Source: Streptomyces anulatus
GTDB taxonomy: Bacteria; Actinomycetota; Actinomycetes; Streptomycetales; Streptomycetaceae
Length of the DNA: 64,000 nucleotides
Direction of reading: 5' to 3'
Assembly (NCBI RefSeq): GCF_014650675.1
Contig: NZ_BMVK01000004.1
Location: 124,001-188,000, forward strand
The notes beneath the pieces were generated by a model that saw only the letters and a list, made by a program, of their open reading frames with translations, was not told the origin of the DNA and searched no databases. Below, piece by piece: positions 60,300 through 64,000 of the stretch (the first letter of the stretch is position 1; the number at the start of each line of letters is the position of its first letter). The translations under genes were made by a program, and so were the position numbers.

Positions 60300-61745
60300 A
60301 TGCTCCCTTCGACCGCGAACCGGGATTCCCACCCGTCCCCCCTGTCCTCCCCGTCCTTCTGGCCGCGCGTGCGCGAGTTCGCCGTGCCTGCCTCGATGAT
60401 CGAGACTGCGACCGCCCGCCGTGAGGCCGGGGACTGGGCAGGAGCGTGCGCCGCAGCAGGCGTCGACATCGATTTCCGCCTCCGGTCCGTGGTGCGCAGC
60501 CACGGCCGGGAACTCGCCGCCCGCATCCGGGCGGACCTGCGCCATCTGGCTCCTGACCTGCTGCGCTGGCACCTGCCGAGGATCGCCCCGCACGGGCTGC
60601 TGCGCCCGGGGCTGACGCTCGAACTGGCCCGCTACGACCCGCCGGAGCGCGACGGACCGGCCCCTCTGCACCTGGTCGTCCGGACCCCGCCCGCCTGGGC
60701 GGACGCCGGGCAGCGGATCAGCCTCGCACTGTGGGACGGGTCGCACACCGAGCCCACCGCCCGCCGTCACCCGCACCCGCGTCCGAACCGGCGCTTCCGC
60801 CTCGATCTGCACCGTCATCTCTGGGACGCGCGCAGGGCCGATGAGCTACGGATCCGTTCCGGCCTCGACGACCTGCCGTCCGCCCGTGCCGCCGAAGCCC
60901 TCGACCCGGACCTGTGGGGCGCTGTCCCGCCGGACCGGCGCTGCGCCGTCGACCGCTGGGCGGCGGAGGCGGCGATCCTGCTCCGCGCCGAGGGGCAGGG
61001 GCCGGGCGGAGCGGTGAGCGTGCGGCTGGGCGGCCGGCGCCGGCTGCTCCTGGAACTGGAGGCCGGCGCGGACGGCCGGGGGAAGCCTGTCGCGCGGGTC
61101 GCGGAGGCGGCCCCGGGCGCGTCCACACCACCGGTGCTGCCGGACGCGGCCACCTGGGTGCTGCCCGACCTCGACCTGCTCCGTACCGGGGCGATCGAGG
61201 CCGGTCAACTGCACCCGCTGGTCGCGCGGGCGCTCGTGCCGGACCTGCCTCCGCCTGCTCGGGCATCGCATCGTCCGGATGCCGGCGGCCGGGCGGGAGC
61301 GTCGCGTCTCGTGGAGTGCCGGGGAGAGCAGCACCGGATCGGCCTGGTCGAAGGGGTTCTCGCCCCGATGGACCACGATCCGGCCGAGGTCCGCCGCGAA
61401 GAACTGCTGGTCGCTCTGACCGGCACTCCGCTGCCCTGTCTCCAGGCCATCGACGAGGCGCACCGGCGGCCGGACTGCCTCACCGGTGTGCGAGAACGGC
61501 TCGATCACGGGGACATCGCCGGTGCGCTGGCCGTCGTCGAGGGGCTGCTCGGCCCTGGAGCACTGCTGCGCGACGGTCCTCTGCGGGACGAACTGGAAGC
61601 CGCCACGCAACGGCGGATCACCTACGGACTGTTCCGGGCCGACCTGCTCGGTCCCGGCCCCATCCACAGGCGCTCCGACCCCCGCCGTCCCGTCGACCCC
61701 CGTCCTCGCCGGCCCCGGCGCCCGCGTCACACAGTCGTCCGCTGA
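60300..61745 (+). CDS. Uncharacterised protein of a MoxR/VWA gene trio
   Basis: 481 residues; I do not recognise a named domain. Arg/Leu/Asp-rich, no signal peptide or membrane segment. It has an early MIETATARREAGDWAGACAA motif, a repeated-sounding DIDFRLRSVVRSHGRELAAR, and a C-terminal HGDIAGALAVVEGLLGPGAL followed by a basic Pro/Arg tail. The plus strand has the stronger third-base GC bias against a long frame on the other strand. The ATG at 60300 follows AAGGTGAG; a GTG at 60294 is also possible. It precedes the MoxR ATPase by 117 bases in the same direction, suggesting it is a partner or substrate of that system. Confidence 0.7.
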   Translation: MLPSTANRDSHPSPLSSPSFWPRVREFAVPASMIETATARREAGDWAGACAAAGVDIDFRLRSVVRSHGRELAARIRADLRHLAPDLLRWHLPRIAPHGLLRPGLTLELARYDPPERDGPAPLHLVVRTPPAWADAGQRISLALWDGSHTEPTARRHPHPRPNRRFRLDLHRHLWDARRADELRIRSGLDDLPSARAAEALDPDLWGAVPPDRRCAVDRWAAEAAILLRAEGQGPGGAVSVRLGGRRRLLLELEAGADGRGKPVARVAEAAPGASTPPVLPDAATWVLPDLDLLRTGAIEAGQLHPLVARALVPDLPPPARASHRPDAGGRAGASRLVECRGEQHRIGLVEGVLAPMDHDPAEVRREELLVALTGTPLPCLQAIDEAHRRPDCLTGVRERLDHGDIAGALAVVEGLLGPGALLRDGPLRDELEAATQRRITYGLFRADLLGPGPIHRRSDPRRPVDPRPRRPRRPRHTVVR

Positions 61746-61862
61746 CCCCGGGGCCGCCGGGCCTGTCGGTCACCGCACCGCGACCGCCCGCGCCCACCTA
61801 CCCGTCACCTTCGTACCCACCGCTGCACATTCGCCCTCTCACATACCCTCAGGTGATCACTC

Positions 61863-63155
61863 ATGCTCACGAACGCCCCGTCCGTCGCGCCCGCTCCCGT
61901 GTCCACGGACTCCGCTCCCATGTCCACGGACTCAGCTCCCGTCTCCCAACTGGCCGTCGCCGACGCGTTGATGAGCCTGCTCCGCGACACCACCACCGAG
62001 CCGCGCCCCGACATCCAACTGGAGGCGCTGACCCTGGCGGTCTCCGCCGACCTGCCCGTGCTGCTCTGGGGTGAGCCGGGGATCGGCAAGACCGCTGCGC
62101 TCACCCAGCTCGCCGCCTCCCTGGACCTGCCGCTCACCACGGTCATCGCCAGCGTGCACGAGCCGTCCGACTTCTCCGGGCTGCCCATCGTCGGCGACGA
62201 CCCCGCCGAACAGGGAGTACCGATGGCCCCGCCGGACTGGGCCGTCCGCCTCGTACGGGCAGGAAAGGGGCTCCTGTTCCTCGACGAGCTCTCCACCGCA
62301 CCGCCCGCCGTGCAGGCCGCGCTCCTCCGCCTCGTACTGGAACGGCGGATCGGAGCGCTGCAACTCCCGCCCGGCGTAAGGATCGTGGCCGCCGCCAACC
62401 CACGCTCCTCCGCGGCGGACGGCTGGGAGCTGAGCCCGCCGCTCGCCAACCGCTTCGTCCACCTCCAGTGGACCCACGACCACGAGGTCGTCGTACGCGG
62501 ACTCGCCGGCACCTGGCCCCGCGCGACACTGCCCCGCCTCGACCCCGAAAGGCTGCCCGAGGCGGTGGACTTCGCCCGGCGCGCGGTGTGCGGGCTCCTC
62601 TCCGCCCGCCCCACGCTCGTCCACCGGCTGCCCACCACGGAGACACGGCGGGGCGGCCCGTGGCCCTCGCCGCGCAGCTGGGACATGACGCTGAACCTGA
62701 TCGCCTTCGCGACCGCCGCCGGATCCTCCCGGGACGTGCTGTCCTTGCTGGTCAGGGGAACGGTCGGGGACGGCCCGGGTCTTGAGCTGCTGGCGAGCCT
62801 GGACCGGATGGACCTTCCGGACCCCGAGGACCTCCTCGCCGACCCGGCGGGCGCCGTGCTGCCCGAGCGCGGCGATCTCCGGCAGGCCGCGCTGGACGGA
62901 GTCGTCGCGGCGGTCCGTACCCGCCCGGACCGGGCCCGTTGGGACGCCGCCTGGGCGCTGCTCGTCCGGGCGCTGGAGGCCGGGGCTCCGGATCTGGTGG
63001 TCGTCCCCGCGACGACCCTCGCCTCGCTGCGCCAGGAGGACTGGGACGTACCGGCCTCCATCGAACAGCTGGCAGGCGTCGTGTCCCTGTCCGGGCGCGC
63101 GGACAGGGCGGCGGCCCGGGTCACGGCGAAGGCGAAGGCGACGGCGGGCCGATGA
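61863..63155 (+). CDS. MoxR-type AAA+ ATPase
   Basis: 430 residues. Walker A GEPGIGKTAA near residue 73, Walker B GLLFLDELSTAPP near 140, sensor 1 IVAAANPRSSAAD near 180, and LANRFVHLQW (arginine-finger region) after it. The first 35 residues include two perfect-in-frame 21-base repeats (APVSTDS/APMSTDS). MoxR ATPases act as chaperones that insert metals or mature partner complexes, usually with a VWA protein, which is the next gene (ATGA overlap). No signal peptide. The C-terminal 150 residues are helical and family-specific. Confidence 0.92.
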   Translation: MLTNAPSVAPAPVSTDSAPMSTDSAPVSQLAVADALMSLLRDTTTEPRPDIQLEALTLAVSADLPVLLWGEPGIGKTAALTQLAASLDLPLTTVIASVHEPSDFSGLPIVGDDPAEQGVPMAPPDWAVRLVRAGKGLLFLDELSTAPPAVQAALLRLVLERRIGALQLPPGVRIVAAANPRSSAADGWELSPPLANRFVHLQWTHDHEVVVRGLAGTWPRATLPRLDPERLPEAVDFARRAVCGLLSARPTLVHRLPTTETRRGGPWPSPRSWDMTLNLIAFATAAGSSRDVLSLLVRGTVGDGPGLELLASLDRMDLPDPEDLLADPAGAVLPERGDLRQAALDGVVAAVRTRPDRARWDAAWALLVRALEAGAPDLVVVPATTLASLRQEDWDVPASIEQLAGVVSLSGRADRAAARVTAKAKATAGR

Positions 63156-64000
63156 CGACGACGGACGCGCCGAGCGCGCTCGACCTGGACAAACTCTTCG
63201 CCGCCCGCCTCCAGGCAGCCAGGGTCCGCCCCTATCTGGCGACGGCGCTGTTCGCCCTGCACACCGTGGAGTCACGGCAGGTCCCGACCATGGCCGTCGA
63301 CCGGTACTGGCGGTGCTACGTCTCGCCGTCCTTCGTCGCCCGTACCCCCGTCGAGGAGTTGGCCGGGGTCTGGGTCCACGAGGTGTCGCACCTGTTGCGC
63401 GACCACCACGGCCGCAGCGACCGGGTCGCCCGGCAGCGCGGGCTGACCGGGCCGGGGGAGCGGCTGCGGATGAACATCGCCGCCGACTGCGAGATCAACG
63501 ACGACGTGTACGGCGACGGCCTGGCCAGCCCGAAGGGCGCTGTGTACCCGTCGACGCTGCACCTGCAACCCGGCGAGCTGATGGAGGACTACCTGTACCA
63601 GTTCCGCCTCGGCTCCCGTACCCAGGACCTCGCCTGGCTGGACTGCGGAAGCGGCGCCGACGGGCTGGAGAGGGAATGGGACGTGGGGCCCGACGGCGCG
63701 CACGGGCTCGGCACCCATGAACAGGACGCGGTCCGCTTCCGGGTGGCACAGGGCATCACCGGCCGGCCGGGCAACGCATCGAAGGGATGGAAACGCTGGG
63801 CGGAGGAGGCGTTCCATCCGCCCCAGCCCTGGCGGGATCTGCTGGGCGCCGCCATCCGCTCGGCCGCCTCGGGTCCCGGCGCGGGGGAGGACTACACCTA
63901 CGGGCGGCCGTCACGCCGCTCCACCGGACTGCCCGGCGTCGTCCTGCCGAGCCTGCGCCGCAGACCGCCCCGGGTCTCCGTCGTCATCGACACCTCCGGC
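63152..64000 (+). CDS. Putative metallopeptidase/VWA-like protein (C-terminus beyond window)
   Basis: 283 residues visible. The zinc-peptidase motif HEVSH is at 76-80 in LAGVWVHEVSHLLRDHHGRS, followed by MNIAADCEINDDVY, as in the DUF2201 putative metallopeptidase domain. The window ends at SVVIDTSG, the first part of the VWA metal-ion site (DxSxS). The ATG at 63152 overlaps the MoxR stop. As the VWA partner of the MoxR ATPase it probably binds a client in a metal-dependent way; whether the HExxH is catalytic is open. The frame is intact to the last base. Confidence 0.88.
   Translation, partial: MTTTDAPSALDLDKLFAARLQAARVRPYLATALFALHTVESRQVPTMAVDRYWRCYVSPSFVARTPVEELAGVWVHEVSHLLRDHHGRSDRVARQRGLTGPGERLRMNIAADCEINDDVYGDGLASPKGAVYPSTLHLQPGELMEDYLYQFRLGSRTQDLAWLDCGSGADGLEREWDVGPDGAHGLGTHEQDAVRFRVAQGITGRPGNASKGWKRWAEEAFHPPQPWRDLLGAAIRSAASGPGAGEDYTYGRPSRRSTGLPGVVLPSLRRRPPRVSVVIDTSG

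Overview
The window is from a Streptomyces-type actinomycete chromosome. The DNA is very GC-rich with near-saturated G/C at third codon positions, starts are often GTG or TTG, operons are packed with 4-base ATGA/GTGA overlaps, and there are Tat-type lipoprotein signals, ROK and LacI sugar regulators and long perfect hairpin terminators. Both ends cut a gene (an aldo/keto reductase at base 1, a VWA-type metallopeptidase-like protein at base 64000).

Layout. 1-7300: mixed housekeeping and metabolic genes: aldo/keto reductase, long-chain acyl-CoA ligase, a LysR regulator divergent from a bile-acid:sodium symporter-family transporter, a small HhH protein, FdhD and a stand-alone ketoacyl-ACP synthase III. 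A 177-bp MITE-like element sits exactly at the 3' end of the LysR gene. 7300-27870: a co-oriented ~20-kb carbohydrate/cyclitol locus. It has a ROK regulator, an RbsA/RbsC/lipoprotein sugar importer, a Gfo/Idh/MocA dehydrogenase, a TIM-barrel isomerase and a 1239-residue secreted protein (sorbosone-dehydrogenase-like, PKD, CBM6-like, ThuA-like and 3-keto-disaccharide-hydrolase-like parts). These are followed by an inositol-3-phosphate synthase and an ebo cluster (eboC, a TIM-barrel protein, eboA, eboB, eboE, eboF), ending with a Tat-exported TIM-barrel protein. No EboD-type cyclase is present; the inositol-phosphate synthase occupies its place. eboA carries a second MITE in its 3' end. 27870-32930: a DUF2254 membrane protein, tRNA-Leu(GAG), and a small possible island (TetR with a paired SMR exporter, a muconolactone-isomerase-like protein, a decayed aldehyde dehydrogenase) bounded by similar terminator hairpins and an 11-base direct repeat.

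32930-46330: a second sugar/uronate-type locus. A LacI regulator, an ABC importer (binding protein plus two permeases), a Tat-exported clan-A-like glycosidase, an FAD oxidoreductase and an NAD-dependent SDR lie on the minus strand. Divergent from them are an enolase-superfamily dehydratase and a secreted DUF6351 hydrolase-like protein. 46560-52650: a ribose operon, rbsR-rbsA-rbsCB(fused)-rbsK-rbsD, with two palindromic LacI operators. 52700-59860: a cell-envelope locus in which FemX-like, MurJ-like, response regulator, sensor kinase and lipoprotein genes form one overlapping operon, divergent from an L,D-transpeptidase-like lipoprotein. 60300-64000: a hypothetical protein, a MoxR-type AAA ATPase and a HExxH/VWA protein.

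How it works together: the first locus looks like uptake and oxidation-based breakdown of a glycoside coupled to making a cyclitol-derived, possibly prenylated, product. The second looks like extracellular glycoside cleavage with oxidative sugar-acid catabolism. The third is plain ribose use. The envelope locus pairs peptidoglycan precursor handling and cross-linking with its own stress sensor. Functional assignments rest on motif reading only; no database search was possible.
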